In this document: in pieces, positions 1 to 9,872 of the stretch
Layout: each line of letters begins with the position of its first letter
Position numbering within the stretch: position 1 is the stretch's first letter
From: Bartonella machadoae
GTDB taxonomy: Bacteria; Pseudomonadota; Alphaproteobacteria; Rhizobiales; Rhizobiaceae
DNA: 64,000 nucleotides
Direction of reading: 5' to 3'
Assembly: GCF_022559585.1 (NCBI RefSeq)
Contig: NZ_CP087114.1
Location: forward strand, 2,054,501-2,118,500
Notes under the pieces: generated by a model
The model's database searches: none
What the model was told of the DNA's origin: nothing
What the model saw: the letters and a program-made list of their open reading frames with translations, nothing else
Translations under genes and position numbers: made by a program

Positions 1-1091
1 ACTTTGTGATGTTGTTCGTATTTTTCTTTGATACCGCGCAAAATAGAGATTGTATCCTCCAGCGTTGGTTCCGGCACAAAGACAGGCTGGAAACGGCGAG
101 CAAGAGCGGCATCTTTTTCCACATATTTGCGATATTCATCAAGTGTGGTTGCGCCCACACAATGGAGTTCACCACGCGCTAAAGCAGGTTTAAGCAAGTT
201 AGAAGCATCCATAGGACCATCGGATTTTCCAGCACCAACGAGATTATGCAATTCATCAATAAACAGAATGATCTGTCCATTTTCAGCTTGCACCTCAGCC
301 AGCACGGCTTTAAGGCGTTCTTCAAATTCTCCGCGATATTTTGCCCCCGCAATAAGCGCACCCATATCAAGGGCATAGAGCTGCTTATCGCGCAAAGTTT
401 CTGGTACATCACCATTGACAATACGCAAAGCCAAACCTTCAACGATAGCGGTTTTTCCCACCCCAGGCTCACCGATCAATACGGGATTATTTTTGGTGCG
501 CCGTGAAAGCACTTGAATGGTACGACGAATTTCTTCTTCTCGGCCAATGACGGGGTCCAATTTTCCTTCGCGAGCGTCTTTTGTCAAATCGCGGGCATAT
601 TTTTTCAAAGCCTCATATTGGCTTTCCGCATGGGGGCTTGTTGCGGTTTTTCCCTTACGCAAATCATTAATGACTTGATTAAGCGCTTGAGGGGTAAGCC
701 CCCCCTTTGTTAAAATATCAGCAGTTTTAGCAGATTTTTCCATAAGCAGCGCTTGCAGCATCCGCTCCACAGTTACAAACTGATCACCAGCCTTTTGTGC
801 CACATCTTCCGCCATGGTAAAAACCTTTGCCAATGGCTGCGATAAATATAGCTGCCCATTTCCGCCTTGCACTTTTGGCAAAGCCTCTAGAGATTCTTTG
901 AGTGCCTTTTGAATGAGAGAGAGATCACCACCGGCTCTTTGAATGAGAGACGCCGCCAACCCTTGCGGATCCTCTAACAACACTTTGAGGAAATGTTCCG
1001 GCAAAAACTGTTGATGGTCAGAAGAGAGAGCATTATTTTGTGCTGTTTGCAAAAAGCCCTGTAACCGTTCACTATATTTTTCCAAATTCAT
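1..1091 (-). CDS. clpB: ClpB disaggregase, N-terminal 363 residues (runs off the window)
   Basis: ATP-dependent cytoplasmic disaggregase that works with DnaK to rescue aggregated proteins after heat stress. The start [14 protein letters not shown] is typical of ClpB. The Clp N-domain is followed by the first AAA+ module, with Walker [14 protein letters not shown] (about nt 435-473) and Walker [14 protein letters not shown] (about nt 230-270). The window edge cuts the gene after NBD1 at the arginine-finger region ([12 protein letters not shown]). A copy of its 5' end lies at about 2998-3226, so this locus took part in a tandem duplication. No defect is seen in the visible part. Confidence 0.95.
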   Translation of the reverse strand, partial: MNLEKYSERLQGFLQTAQNNALSSDHQQFLPEHFLKVLLEDPQGLAASLIQRAGGDLSLIQKALKESLEALPKVQGGNGQLYLSQPLAKVFTMAEDVAQKAGDQFVTVERMLQALLMEKSAKTADILTKGGLTPQALNQVINDLRKGKTATSPHAESQYEALKKYARDLTKDAREGKLDPVIGREEEIRRTIQVLSRRTKNNPVLIGEPGVGKTAIVEGLALRIVNGDVPETLRDKQLYALDMGALIAGAKYRGEFEERLKAVLAEVQAENGQIILFIDELHNLVGAGKSDGPMDASNLLKPALARGELHCVGATTLDEYRKYVEKDAALARRFQPVFVPEPTLEDTISILRGIKEKYEQHHK

Positions 1092-1414
1092 TTTTTTTCC
1101 TTACCCTAACCACCACACTTTATGCCCCAAGCCACCCGCTAAGGACCACCCAAACCATGCAAACACCCGAAACGAAGCAGCATGAAGAAAGGCTCTCGTC
1201 TTTCATTTAAGTCTTTAAAACGCATATGGGTTCTCACAAGCTCCATAGCAAGAGGGCAACGCGAATAGATTCTCATTTTTCAATAAAACCGGTGCTTTTC
1301 TACTCTGTGCCTATGTGCTCCTCACTCACCCCACCGCAAGGCACCCCCTTTCAAACATCCTCATGAAGCATACAACCACACCGCGAGAAAGAAAGTAGAA
1401 ACACCTCTTTCCCA

Positions 1415-1524
1415 TTATGTCCTTTCCATTGTTCCCTACCATCTTTACACTTATGAAGGTGCAAACTGGCACCATCTACGCTTTACCGGTCGCCAATGTT
1501 GCCACAGCCCTTGGTCTTTAGATG
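1415..1524 (-). pseudogene. Relic of a P4-type integrase 5' end
   Basis: Read on the reverse strand, this gives AVATLATGK followed, after a one-base shift, by DGASLHLHKCKDG. This is the start of the integrases at 12103 and 44825 (AVATLGAGKYNDGAGL.LHKRKDGG). The nucleotide match is plain, for example an aligned ggcaccatc and caatgttgc.acagccctt. The fragment has a frameshift and a stop and lacks the catalytic domain. It is a dead remainder of an older element of the same family. Confidence 0.8.
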
Positions 1525-1570
1525 ACGATTCATAACAGGTATTTTTACGCCTTTTGTAATCCACACTTTA

Positions 1571-1655
1571 ACCCCACTTGTGGTGTGCAAGGAGATGGTT
1601 TGATTCATTCAACATCAGCAGATTTGAAATGATAAATTATCATTATAAATCAATG
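1571..1655 (-). repeat. Relic of the integrase-side end of the element family
   Basis: Bases 1633-1655 match without a difference the end of element 2 at 44972-44994, and the complement of 11935-11956 in element 1. Bases 1571-1595 (aaccccacttgtggtgtgcaa) are a diverged version of the stretch near 44863-44885 (aaccccgcttatgacgtgcaa). The order relic integrase, then this end, is the same as in element 2. It is read as a leftover attachment half-site. Confidence 0.75.
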
Positions 1656-1807
1656 TGTTATTTCACTAAGAAAACAATATCTTACACCATATTCTTTAGC
1701 ATAAAAATCTTTCTATAAATAAGGTATTTATCATTTTGTATCTTAACAAATAGCAAAGATATGTTTATGCACTTCCATTACTTTATGGGACTCTAAAGAG
1801 GCTAAAT

Positions 1808-2824
1808 ATGCAGCGTATGAAAAGCGTGCTCTTAATATTTCTAGTTTTTCTCCTCAGTCAACCAAGCTATGCACTTTCTTCTGATAGAATGGCTACGATA
1901 GAACACATATGGCCTAACAAGATGCTTTTTGATCATCTCTCTTTCTTTCAGCAAATAACGCATGCGAGTGATTCTCGTTCCACCTATTTTTGGGGCAACC
2001 AATTTCAGTTTCAAAACGGGAAAAATGGTTATATTGGTTTCTCAAAAAAAGATACGCACACTATTCACTTTTCCATCGAGAATGCCTTGGGATGGAAAGA
2101 GGGTAAATGTAAAAATGTTACCAAAAAAAGTCTAAGAGTGCGCTGTGCCGTTTCATTACCGTGGAAAATAGGGCGTCGTTATCAATTTGATATTTCCAAG
2201 TCTAGCAATCTTGTTACAGCTACAGTGACCGATCTTATCGCGAAAAAAACAATAAAGATAGGGACCATTGCCGTTCCCAATACATTTGGCAAATTTTATA
2301 AATCGTTAAGCTTTGTTAAACATCATACGCGTGGAAAAAAAGAGCTCTTATCCTGTTTCGCATTAGGAGCACAAAGTTCGATTTTTCTCAATCCTACCGG
2401 CAACAACACAATCAAAGCAAGGTTAAAGGCCTCGCATCAAGGCAGATGTGATGATCCTTATGTTGTGCAAACATTTTGTCAGATCGATAGTTGCATTAAT
2501 AATATCAATGATCTTGGCGGCTTACCCTCCCCCAAAGCACCAAAACTCATCATTGCCAACAAGAAAGATCTCTTAGCACAAACTCTTTTGAATACCTTAA
2601 AAAAAGAGGAAATGATTGCGGTTCGTCTTCAAGACAACCATTGGGCGCCTAAGATTTTTTTCCCCCCAGCAGGTCCATTAGAGAATAAGTTAATTTTTGT
2701 CGACAACCAAGCCCCCTATGACACTTTCCTTGATATCGATGGCACCACACAAAAGATCATCAAAGGGCAGCAAATAATGTATATCTCTGATGGTAAGAGA
2801 TGGAAAATTATGCAACATCGCTAA
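1808..2824 (+). CDS. Secreted protein of unknown function, 338 aa
   Basis: I do not recognise the family. The N-terminus is a clear Sec signal peptide (basic MQRMK, hydrophobic SVLLIFLVFLLS, cleavage after PSYA), so the protein is exported to the periplasm or beyond. The mature part is rich in aromatic and basic residues, has several cysteines, and shows no repeat or further membrane segment. A ribosome-binding site (aaagagg) lies just before the ATG; an ATG three codons downstream is an alternative start. A second, broken paralogue lies at 3677-4702, in a block that also duplicates the clpB 5' region. It may be a Bartonella-specific surface or secreted factor, but nothing in the sequence proves a function. 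Confidence 0.75.
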   Translation: MQRMKSVLLIFLVFLLSQPSYALSSDRMATIEHIWPNKMLFDHLSFFQQITHASDSRSTYFWGNQFQFQNGKNGYIGFSKKDTHTIHFSIENALGWKEGKCKNVTKKSLRVRCAVSLPWKIGRRYQFDISKSSNLVTATVTDLIAKKTIKIGTIAVPNTFGKFYKSLSFVKHHTRGKKELLSCFALGAQSSIFLNPTGNNTIKARLKASHQGRCDDPYVVQTFCQIDSCINNINDLGGLPSPKAPKLIIANKKDLLAQTLLNTLKKEEMIAVRLQDNHWAPKIFFPPAGPLENKLIFVDNQAPYDTFLDIDGTTQKIIKGQQIMYISDGKRWKIMQHR

Positions 2825-2997
2825 ATGATTTTTCTTTTCAAGGAGAAAAAACTAAAAACACTGCTTTGCAAGCCTAAAAGTACAAACAGTGAACTGAGTC
2901 TGCAGCCTTTATCTCTCTGCGTCTTTTTATTTTTTCCCATTCTTCTTTTCCAACCTGATTTTTTATGCGCAAGAGAAAGGATGCTTTTACCTTCAAA

Positions 2998-3226
2998 AAA
3001 ATCCTCCAGAGACTCTTTGAATGTCTTCTGAATAAGAGAGAAATCACCACCGGCTCGGCTCTTTGAACCGGCGCTTTGAATGAGAGACGCCACCAACCCT
3101 TGCAGATCCTCACACAACACTTTGAGGAAATGTTTCGGCAAAAGCTGGTGATGGTCAGAAGAGAGCATTCTTTCACACTGTTTACCCCCCCCCTATAACC
3201 GTTTGCTCTCTTTTGCCAAGTTTATT
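2998..3226 (-). pseudogene. clpB 5' fragment, duplicated and broken
   Basis: On the reverse strand the peptide LSSDHHQLLPKHFLKVL matches the ClpB N-domain encoded at 890-1091 ([17 protein letters not shown]). The copy carries small insertions and a C-run that destroy the frame near the start, and it ends after about 75 codons. It is the clpB-side part of the second duplication unit and cannot make a ClpB. Confidence 0.85.
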
Positions 3227-3229
3227 TTT

Positions 3230-3425
3230 TCCTTACCCTAATCACCACACTTTATGCCCCAAGCCACCTGCTAAGAACCAATCAAACCATGCAAGATACC
3301 ACAAACAAAACAACATGAAGAACAGCTTTCGTCTTTCATCAAGTCTTTAAAATGCATGTGAGTTCTCACTCACCCTATAGCAAGAGGGCAACACGAACAG
3401 ATTATCATTTTTCAATAAAATGGAA
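3230..3425. repeat. Duplicate of the clpB upstream region
   Basis: This stretch repeats 1098-1290 with scattered differences (shared runs such as caccacactttatgcccc and atagcaagagggcaac). Together with the clpB scrap before it and the secreted-protein copy after it, it shows a tandem duplication of roughly 2 kb. The integrase relic at 1415-1655 is present only in the first unit, so it arrived in unit 1 later or was lost from unit 2. Confidence 0.8.
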
Positions 3426-3676
3426 ACTTTCCCTACATCTCAACCAAACTCTCATCCCCTATACTTCACTCTTAAAACCTAAATTTTCAAAGCAGAAAGC
3501 AGTGTGCAAATACAGTTTTTGTTTTAAATAAGTAATATTTTATAACAATCACTTTAGGTTAAAAACAAAAAGTACTTTAATTTTACTTCACAAAACATCA
3601 CATGTATGCTAGGTTATGTATACGCTTTAATAAATATGAAATTATACTGTCTTTCTTATCATCAAGGAGGTTAAGT

Positions 3677-4702
3677 GTGGTTCATTGTATAAAAAAGGCA
3701 CTCTTCGTTCTTTTATTCCTTCTCATCAGCACGCCAAGTTATGCTGTTTTTGCCGGCAAAGTTATCACGAGGCAACATGAATGGCACCATGGTAATGGGT
3801 CATTCGATACACTTTCTTTTTTTCAGCAAATAACGCACGATGGTGGACCTCACTCCATCTATTTCTGGGGTCACCAATTTCATTTTAAAAATGGCAAAAG
3901 TGGCTCTATTGGTTTATTCAACCGAGGCACTCGCACCGTTCATTTTTCTATCTGGAATGCAACAGGATGAAAGAGTCATAAATGTCAACATTTCACCCAT
4001 CAAGGCTCAGGAGTCCGCTGTGAAATTGAATTTCCATGGAAAATTGGATCTCGATATAGATTAGATGTTTCCAAGAATGGAAATCTGGTTACAGGAACAA
4101 TCATTGATCTTATAACCAATAAAGAAACGACCGTTGGTGTTATTGAAGTCCCAAAATCATTTGGCAAACTCCATAAATCTTCCAGTTTTGTTGAAGACCA
4201 TTCTCGTTGGAAAAGGCATCTGACTTCCTGTTATGTGTTAAGTCCGCAAAGTTCCACCTTTTTCAGACCTATAGGTGATTATAAATACCAAGCAAGCATA
4301 AAAGCCTCTGCTACGGGCCCCTGTCAAGATCCTTACGTCGTGCAAGTAGCATGTCAATTTGGCAGTATGTGCATGAATAGTATAAGCGACCTTGGGGGAT
4401 TAGCCTCACCAGAATCCCATGGCATCCCCATTGCCAACGGAAAAGATCTTTCTGCACAAACTCTCTCAGATAAATTGAAAAAAGAAGAGCTTATCATCAT
4501 TCGTTTAAAATATCTTGCTTGGTCACCCAGTATCTTTTTCCCACCCCCTAGCCCCTTTATGTGGAAATCAATCTTCGTGGATAATCAAGCAACCTTGAGC
4601 TCCTCAATTCACACCAACCATGAGATACGAAAAATAATCACAAACCAAAAGATCATGTATATGTCTGATGGAAAAACGTGGAAGATTATGAAAACAAATT
4701 AA
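3677..4702 (+). pseudogene. Second copy of the secreted-protein gene, stopped by one TGA
   Basis: This is a paralogue of the gene at 1808-2824. The start is a GTG six bases after a strong aaggagg site and encodes a signal peptide (KKALFVLLFLLI, cleavage after PSYA). The frame is open to 4702 apart from one TGA at 3968-3970, where the first copy has TGG (Trp, in ALGWKEG). Downstream similarity is continuous in the same frame (for example QDPYVVQVACQ against DDPYVVQTFCQ). A single nonsense change in an otherwise clean frame means recent loss, unless the stop is leaky. Confidence 0.8.
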
Positions 4703-4725
4703 CCTCTCTCTTTTATAAAGAGACA

Positions 4726-4766
4726 ATCCCTCACCTTTAAAAAACGAGAGTGAGGGATAATTTTTG
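4726..4766 (+). terminator. Rho-independent terminator after the secreted-protein copy
   Basis: Perfect 9-base arms atccctcac (4726-4734) and gtgagggat (4750-4758) enclose a 15-base loop and are followed by aattttt. It lies 24 bases after the stop codon of the second secreted-protein copy. Confidence 0.75.
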
Positions 4767-5004
4767 CCTCTTCACGATTGCTTGATGATTGCTTTGTCTG
4801 TGTTCTGATTACTTTTTATTCTAGAGAAAAGAATGCTTTAATTAAAAAAATCTTTATTTTTTCAAACGCCTCACTTCTCCCTCCAGTTTCAAACTTCTAC
4901 CTTTTTCTCAAACAAAAAAGATCATGATCTTTAAGCATCAAAGAGCAGACATGAAAGAGTTTTCAAAAGCGAAAATTCTTTCATACCCACATGTTAGCAA
5001 ACAC

Positions 5005-5418
5005 CTAGAACTTTTCTCAACCCTAGAACTTTTCTCAACCCCAGAACTTTTCTCAGTCCTAGAACTTTTCTCAACCCCAGAACTTTTTCTCAGCCCTAGA
5101 ACTTTTCTCAGCCCTAGAACTTTTTCTCAGCCCTAGAACTTTTTCTCAGCCCTAGAACTTTTTCTCAGCCCTAGAACTTTTTCTCAGCCCTAGAACTTTT
5201 TCTCAGCCCTAGAACTTTTTCTCAGCCCTAGAACTTTTTCTCAGCCCTAGAACTTTTTCTCAGCCCTAGAACTTTTTCTCAGCCCTAGAACTTTTTCTCA
5301 GCCCTAGAACTTTTCTCAGCCCCAGAACTTTTCTCAGCCCCAGAACTTTTCTCAGCCCCAGAACTTTTCTCAGCCCTAGAACTTTTCTCAGCCCTAGAAC
5401 TTTTTCTCAGCCCTAACG
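5005..5418. repeat. Tandem array of 18-19 bp units
   Basis: About 22 head-to-tail copies of the unit ccctagaactttttctcag, with 4 or 5 T's giving 18- or 19-base versions. The outer units are more diverged (ctcaacccc, ctcagtcct) and the inner ones are nearly identical, the usual pattern of replication-slippage arrays. No gene is seen in 4767-5515. The short reading frame at its left end simply runs into the repeat. Confidence 0.95.
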
Positions 5419-5515
5419 TCTTATTTTGAATAAGAAATCTCACTTTTCCTATTTATTTACAACCTCTACCTCTAGACAAATCATATTTTTAATATTTTGA
5501 AATGCTTTGCTCTTT

Positions 5516-5737
5516 TTATTCTTCTTCATTACTGATTTGCGGTGGAGGAGGCAAGATATAAGCCCCTGAAAGCCATCGATTAAGATCAATGGCTCGACAT
5601 CGTGTTGAACAGAATGGATAGGCATTTTGTTGTGCCATTTGCCCACAAATTGGACAAGGATGGGCAGGACGCGTTGTTGATGATGTTTTTTTACAATCTG
5701 TTTCTTTTTTCTGTGTCTTTGTTGTTTGTTTGGGCAT
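5516..5737 (-). CDS. yacG: YacG, zinc-binding DNA gyrase inhibitor
   Basis: Small 73-aa zinc protein. The family binds GyrB and inhibits gyrase in E. coli. The four zinc cysteines are visible as CPICG and FCSTRC, followed by the family signature RAIDLNRWLSGAY. The N-terminus is a lysine-rich extension. It lies next to maf on the same strand, a frequent alphaproteobacterial pairing, and is probably co-transcribed with it. Confidence 0.92.
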   Translation of the reverse strand: MPKQTTKTQKKETDCKKTSSTTRPAHPCPICGQMAQQNAYPFCSTRCRAIDLNRWLSGAYILPPPPQISNEEE

Positions 5738-5823
5738 TTTGCTTCATTTTTTACTGTTTTTCATTTTTCCACTCTGCGTTTTTTTAAGATTTGCCCTAGC
5801 TTTGGGGTCTTTCATATCTTCCC

Positions 5824-6546
5824 CTAATACTGTTCTCCCGCCCAATTTTCCAGCAGTGGAAAACGATAAGCCAACAACAAATCCATTGTTTCAGCCAATG
5901 GTAAGCCAACTACATTGGAATAAGAACCAACGATATTGACGACGAACGCACCGGCTTTTCCTTGAATAGCGTATCCTCCAGCCTTTCCCTGCCATTCACC
6001 AGAAGCCAGATAAGCCCTCATCACGGGGGCAGTTAACCGTTTAAAACGGACACGACTTTCGACCAATTTCACGACTATTTTTCCACTGTCATTGAGCGCA
6101 CAAATACCACCATAAACCTTGTGCGATCGTCCAGAAAGGAAACGCAAACATTCATAGGCCTCATCTTCACTTTCTGGTTTAGGGAAAATAACGTTTCCCA
6201 CAGCAACCACGGTATCAGCGGCTAAAATGACAGTTTTTTCTGCTAACAACTCTGCTTTTTTCTCCACCGATAAATTGACGTTACTATTTTTTTTCCCCCA
6301 GAGCAGTGTTTTTTGGGCTTTAAGCGCTTTTTCCCTTGCCAACCGTTTGGCCAGATTTGCCGGATGTTCTTTTAATTTTGGTGTTTCATCGATATTTGTA
6401 GCGTGCACATAATGAGGATCAAGGCCAATTTGTGCCAACAGCGCTAACCGACGCGGAGAAGCCGAAGCGAGCACCAACTGTGTTTCTTGAACAAGATTTT
6501 TTTTAAGACGGACTTTTCCTAAGAAGGTTTCCTTTAAATTTTGCAT
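5824..6546 (-). CDS. maf: Maf-like nucleotide pyrophosphatase
   Basis: Member of the Maf/HAM1 fold, which hydrolyses non-canonical or modified nucleoside triphosphates and has been linked to septum inhibition. The N-terminal signature LVLASASPRRLALL, the central AADTVVAVG and the late GKAGGYAIQGKAG are all present. I place the start at 6546, because gagggg lies five bases upstream. An in-frame ATG at 6597 would add 17 residues with a weaker site. Even so, about 25 residues precede the usual Maf start. It lies between infA and yacG on the same strand. Confidence 0.92.
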   Translation of the reverse strand: MQNLKETFLGKVRLKKNLVQETQLVLASASPRRLALLAQIGLDPHYVHATNIDETPKLKEHPANLAKRLAREKALKAQKTLLWGKKNSNVNLSVEKKAELLAEKTVILAADTVVAVGNVIFPKPESEDEAYECLRFLSGRSHKVYGGICALNDSGKIVVKLVESRVRFKRLTAPVMRAYLASGEWQGKAGGYAIQGKAGAFVVNIVGSYSNVVGLPLAETMDLLLAYRFPLLENWAGEQY

Positions 6547-6773
6547 TTTGCCCCTCAAGGATTCTTTTAAGCCATCTCCCAATTTTTTTGGCTTCATTCA
6601 TATTTTTTGCTTCTATATGCTTCAATAGTTTCATGCATTCTTTAAAAACACTTTAATTTATTGCCTTTTCTGCTTTTCACTTTTATCTGCTTTTCACTTT
6701 TGGAACAAACATAAAGAAGTTTTAGAAACGAGCAAGAACACTGCTTTTACAGCACACCAGAACCATTTTTGGT

Positions 6774-6992
6774 TTATTTATAGCGATAGATAATACGCCC
6801 TTTTGTCAAATCATAAGGGGTCATTTCCACCATGATTTTATCACCGGCTAACACACGAATGCGATTTTTTCGCATTCTTCCTGCGGTATGGGCAATAATT
6901 TCATGATCATTTTCCAGTTTCACGCGAAACATCGCATTCGGTCAGAGTTCCGTTACGATACCAGAAAATTCTAAAACTTCTTCTTTTGACAT
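6774..6992 (-). pseudogene. infA: Translation initiation factor IF-1 gene with an in-frame TGA at codon 17
   Basis: The frame from 6992 to 6774 is exactly 72 codons plus stop, the normal IF-1 length, and encodes [35 protein letters not shown] and so on to GRIIYRY. Every other position fits IF-1 (OB-fold). Codon 17, leucine in relatives, is TGA (complement of 6942-6944), followed by C. IF-1 is essential, so this is a sequencing error, a leaky stop (UGA followed by C is a weak stop), a restart at the ATG four codons later, or a dead copy with an intact infA elsewhere. The start lies about ten bases after aaagga. Confidence 0.85.
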
Positions 6993-7732
6993 AAACAATT
7001 ATTTCCTTTACAGTGTACATATTTTCTCATTATGCGCTATTTTTCAGCGTTCATACCTTATTTTGTTGGTTTTGTGAACAAGAATTCAACACAAAAGGAA
7101 AGGTTTTTCCTTTGCGAGTGTTGCATTGCCCATCATTTTGATAAAATGAAAGGCATCTTCTCTATCAAGTTGTGCAATCCTTTAAAAAGCGATGATCACG
7201 ATACTCTCACCATAACCACACCTCACTTTTGCATAAGCTTTCAAATCAGCATTTTTATGAAAATGAATGATATTGATGGGGTTCATTTCATTTTCTTATA
7301 TTAAACAACAATGAATTTTGAAAGATCACATTCCTCTTTTAAATTTACTAAAGAGCGTTTTCATCTTTTGAAAAGTCACCCACTTGCGCAAAGTTTAAAA
7401 AGCAAAAAGTAAATTATATTTTTCTTGTATTTTTCCAAAATCTTACACCACCCTATTATCCTGCGCTTTTGAGCAATCTCATAAACGCATATCGGCAATG
7501 TGGATATCCTCTGTGGATATGCTTTCGCATTTTTTGTAGCGTATTTTTGCGCGTTTACCGCATTTTACGCACTATACTCGACCTCTTCTTCACCCCCACA
7601 TATCCAACTTCATTTCAATTCTCCCTCACTCAACTTTTTACCGCCTCCTTTTCCTTTCCCCATTTGCAACTTTTAATCTTTCTAGCAAATTTCTTCCATT
7701 TTCTCCCATGATGTTCTCCGCATAGTCCCTCC
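6993..7732. other. Intergenic region, no supported gene
   Basis: AT-rich stretch between infA and the 216-bp array. It holds only short reading frames with no recognisable protein character. The infA promoter should lie here. I see nothing else that I can support. Confidence 0.6.
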
Positions 7733-8995
7733 ATGTGTATTATACATCCCCGCGAGTTTTCCTCCTATTCCATGACATTAGCCACAGCACGCACACTCAA
7801 AATCCACTCTCTTTCCTTCTTACGCTTTTGCTTTTTCACGCTTTCGCATTTCCACGTTTTCACACTTCTACACTTTTACGTTTTTACATTTTCACGCCTT
7901 TACAGAAACATTACAGCTTGCAAACACCCCTTCAACAACAGCACCTGAATATGTATTATACGCCCTCGCCTGTTTCCCCCCTATTCCATGACATTAGCCA
8001 CAGCACGCACGCTAAAAATCCACTCTTTTCCCTTTTACGCTTTTGCTTTTTCACGCTTTCGCATTTCCACGCTTTCACACTTCTACACTTTTACGTTTTT
8101 ACATTTTCACGCCTTTACAGAAACATTACAGCTTGCAAACACCCCTTCAACAACGGCACCTGAACATGTATTATACACCCCCACCGGTTTTCACCCCCCT
8201 ATTCCATGACATTAGCCACAGCACGCACCCTAAAAATCCGCCCTTTCCCTTTTGCGCTTTCACATTTTCACGCTTTCACATTTCCACGTTTTCACACTTC
8301 TACACTTTTACGTTTTTACATTTTCACGCCTTTACAGAAACATTACAGCTTGCAAACACCCCTTCAACAACAGCACCTGAATATGTATTATACGCCCTCG
8401 CCTGTTTCCCCCCTATTCCATGACATTAGCCACAGCACGCACGCTAAAAATCCACTCTTTTCCCTTTTACGCTTTTGCTTTTTCACGCTTTCGCATTTCC
8501 ACGCTTTCACACTTCTACACTTTTACGTTTTTACATTTTCACGCCTTTACAGAAACATTACAGCTTGCAAACACCCCTTCAACAACGGCACCTGAACATG
8601 TATTATACACCCCCACCGGTTTTCACCCCCCTATTCCATGACATTAGCCACAGCACGCACCCTAAAAATCCGCCCTTTCCCTTTTGCGCTTTCACATTTT
8701 CACGCTTTCACATTTCCACGTTTTCACACTTCTACACTTTTACGTTTTTACATTTTCACGCCTTTACAGAAACATTACAGCTTGCAAACACCCCTTCAAC
8801 AACAGCACCTGAATATGTATTATACGCCCTCGCCTGTTTCCCCCCTATTCCATGACATTAGCCACAGCACGCACGCTAAAAATCCACTCTCTTTCCTTCT
8901 TACGCTTTCACATTTTCACGCTTTCGCATTTCCACGTTTTCACACTTCTACACTTTTACGTTTTTACATTTTAACGCCTTTACAGAAACATTGAA
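7733..8995. repeat. Array of six ~216-bp tandem repeats with a 432-bp higher-order unit
   Basis: Units begin near 7733, 7949, 8165, 8381, 8597 and 8813, each opening with a tgtattata motif and ending in a pyrimidine-rich stretch (runs of ttttcacgctttcac) then acagaaacattacagc. Units 2+3 and 4+5 form two almost identical 432-bp pairs, so the array grew by pair duplication. The strand is strongly C/T-biased. All frames stay open because the period is a multiple of three and stops are rare in such sequence; I see no coding signature. Confidence 0.93.
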
Positions 8996-9361
8996 TCTTA
9001 AAAACGCATTTTAAATGGCGGCATTTTAAATCACTCTTCCAGATTCTCTTGTCTCTTTAAAGAAAAGCATTTCTCAACTTTTGTTTTTGGATCTTTCAGG
9101 TTTTCACTTTTTTGCCTCTTTTCACCAATCGATGCATCACAATGCATAACAAAGTCGACAGAGACGAACAGATAAAAAACATTGGCTTCATTCTATTCTT
9201 CAAGGGAAAAAAGCGCTGTTATGAAAGACGATCAAATCCTCTTCATAAATGAACCCTTCCCTTTAAACAGCTCTCAAGGATTTGATCAAAGAGGAAAATT
9301 GTATGAGGTTTAGCTTGTCTTCGTTTTTTCTCTTTAAGTGCCCTTATAAGCTGTTTGCTTT
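8996..9361. other. Intergenic region with an 11-bp inverted repeat
   Basis: No gene is seen. Bases 9230-9240 (gatcaaatcct) and 9277-9287 (aggatttgatc) form a perfect inverted repeat with a 36-base loop. There is no T-run directly after it, so a terminator is not clear; it could be a binding site. The stretch separates the repeat array from the left boundary of the vbh island. Confidence 0.6.
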
Positions 9362-9560
9362 CATCATGATTCCACAGCCGCGTGAGAGGGACAAAACAAG
9401 CCGTTGTGGTTCTTCCGTCAAGGAACCCCCTACGGGGCGCCTAACGGCGTCCTTGACGTAAGAACCAAGGATTGTTAGTCCTCTCATAAACGCGGGTCTG
9501 GTGTCATGATTTTGGAGAGCGTTCCTGAGCGTTTGAGAGGCGGACAGCCTCTCATGATAA
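9362..9560 (-). repeat. Left boundary repeat of the vbh island
   Basis: About 200 bases that recur in opposite orientation at 63107-63303, just beyond traG. Shared blocks include ctctcacgcggct, aaaacaagccgtt, and aaaatcatgacaccagaccc read on the reverse strand. Inside it, 9417-9457 is a 41-base hairpin bounded by gtcaagga and tccttgac. This inner part is flipped relative to the flanks when the two copies are compared. The stretch 9561-9764 holds no supported gene. Confidence 0.85.
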
Positions 9561-9872
9561 AAGTGACGTAGAGGGAACGCGCTCCCATAGAGCGCTGTAG
9601 TGACCAATCTATACGAGCAAGTAAGCGCAATAAAAACAACCATTTTTCATCAACCAGCGGTATCCACCCTGATAGGAAGTGGATTGTGGTCAAGTTTTAC
9701 CAGATACGGCTTATTTTGGAATATTGTCTATCCGTTTAAAGAAACATTCAAGCGATCATTTGCGTTATTGGTTAGGATCAAGGGGGTTATAATCACCATT
9801 ATTTTTTCTCCACTCTTCTGGCGGCTCAAATTGGCTAGACCATAATCCTTGTTGTGTTTTTTGCGCTGTAAA

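Larger units (their letters stand above)
1092..1807. other. Gene-free stretch upstream of clpB, holding a mobile-element relic
   Basis: No intact gene is seen. The first ~200 bases (1092-1290) are repeated, diverged, at about 3230-3425. Bases 1415-1524 resemble the start of the integrase of the two large elements on the reverse strand, and 1571-1655 resemble their integrase-side end. The remainder (1660-1800) is AT-rich and probably holds the promoter of the secreted-protein gene at 1808. Confidence 0.7.

Noticed and set aside
3968..3970. Reading TGA as tryptophan, prompted by the TGG-to-TGA change here
   Set aside because: Many clear genes in the window end in TGA (virB2, virB4, virB7), and the infA TGA replaces leucine, so no recoding of the genetic code is supported.
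5005..5418. CRISPR array
   Set aside because: Units are contiguous with no unique spacers, and no cas genes are present.
7032..7304. 90-residue open frame after infA
   Set aside because: No ribosome site, skewed composition and no recognisable features.
7735..8994. Many overlapping 70-140-residue reading frames on the + strand
   Set aside because: They arise because the repeat period (216) is a multiple of three and the strand is pyrimidine-rich, so stops are rare; there is no protein-like composition.
9600..9845. 81-residue open frame on the + strand beside the SNase-like gene
   Set aside because: The reverse strand here carries the lost C-terminus of the SNase-like protein; the + frame starts with GTG and resembles nothing.
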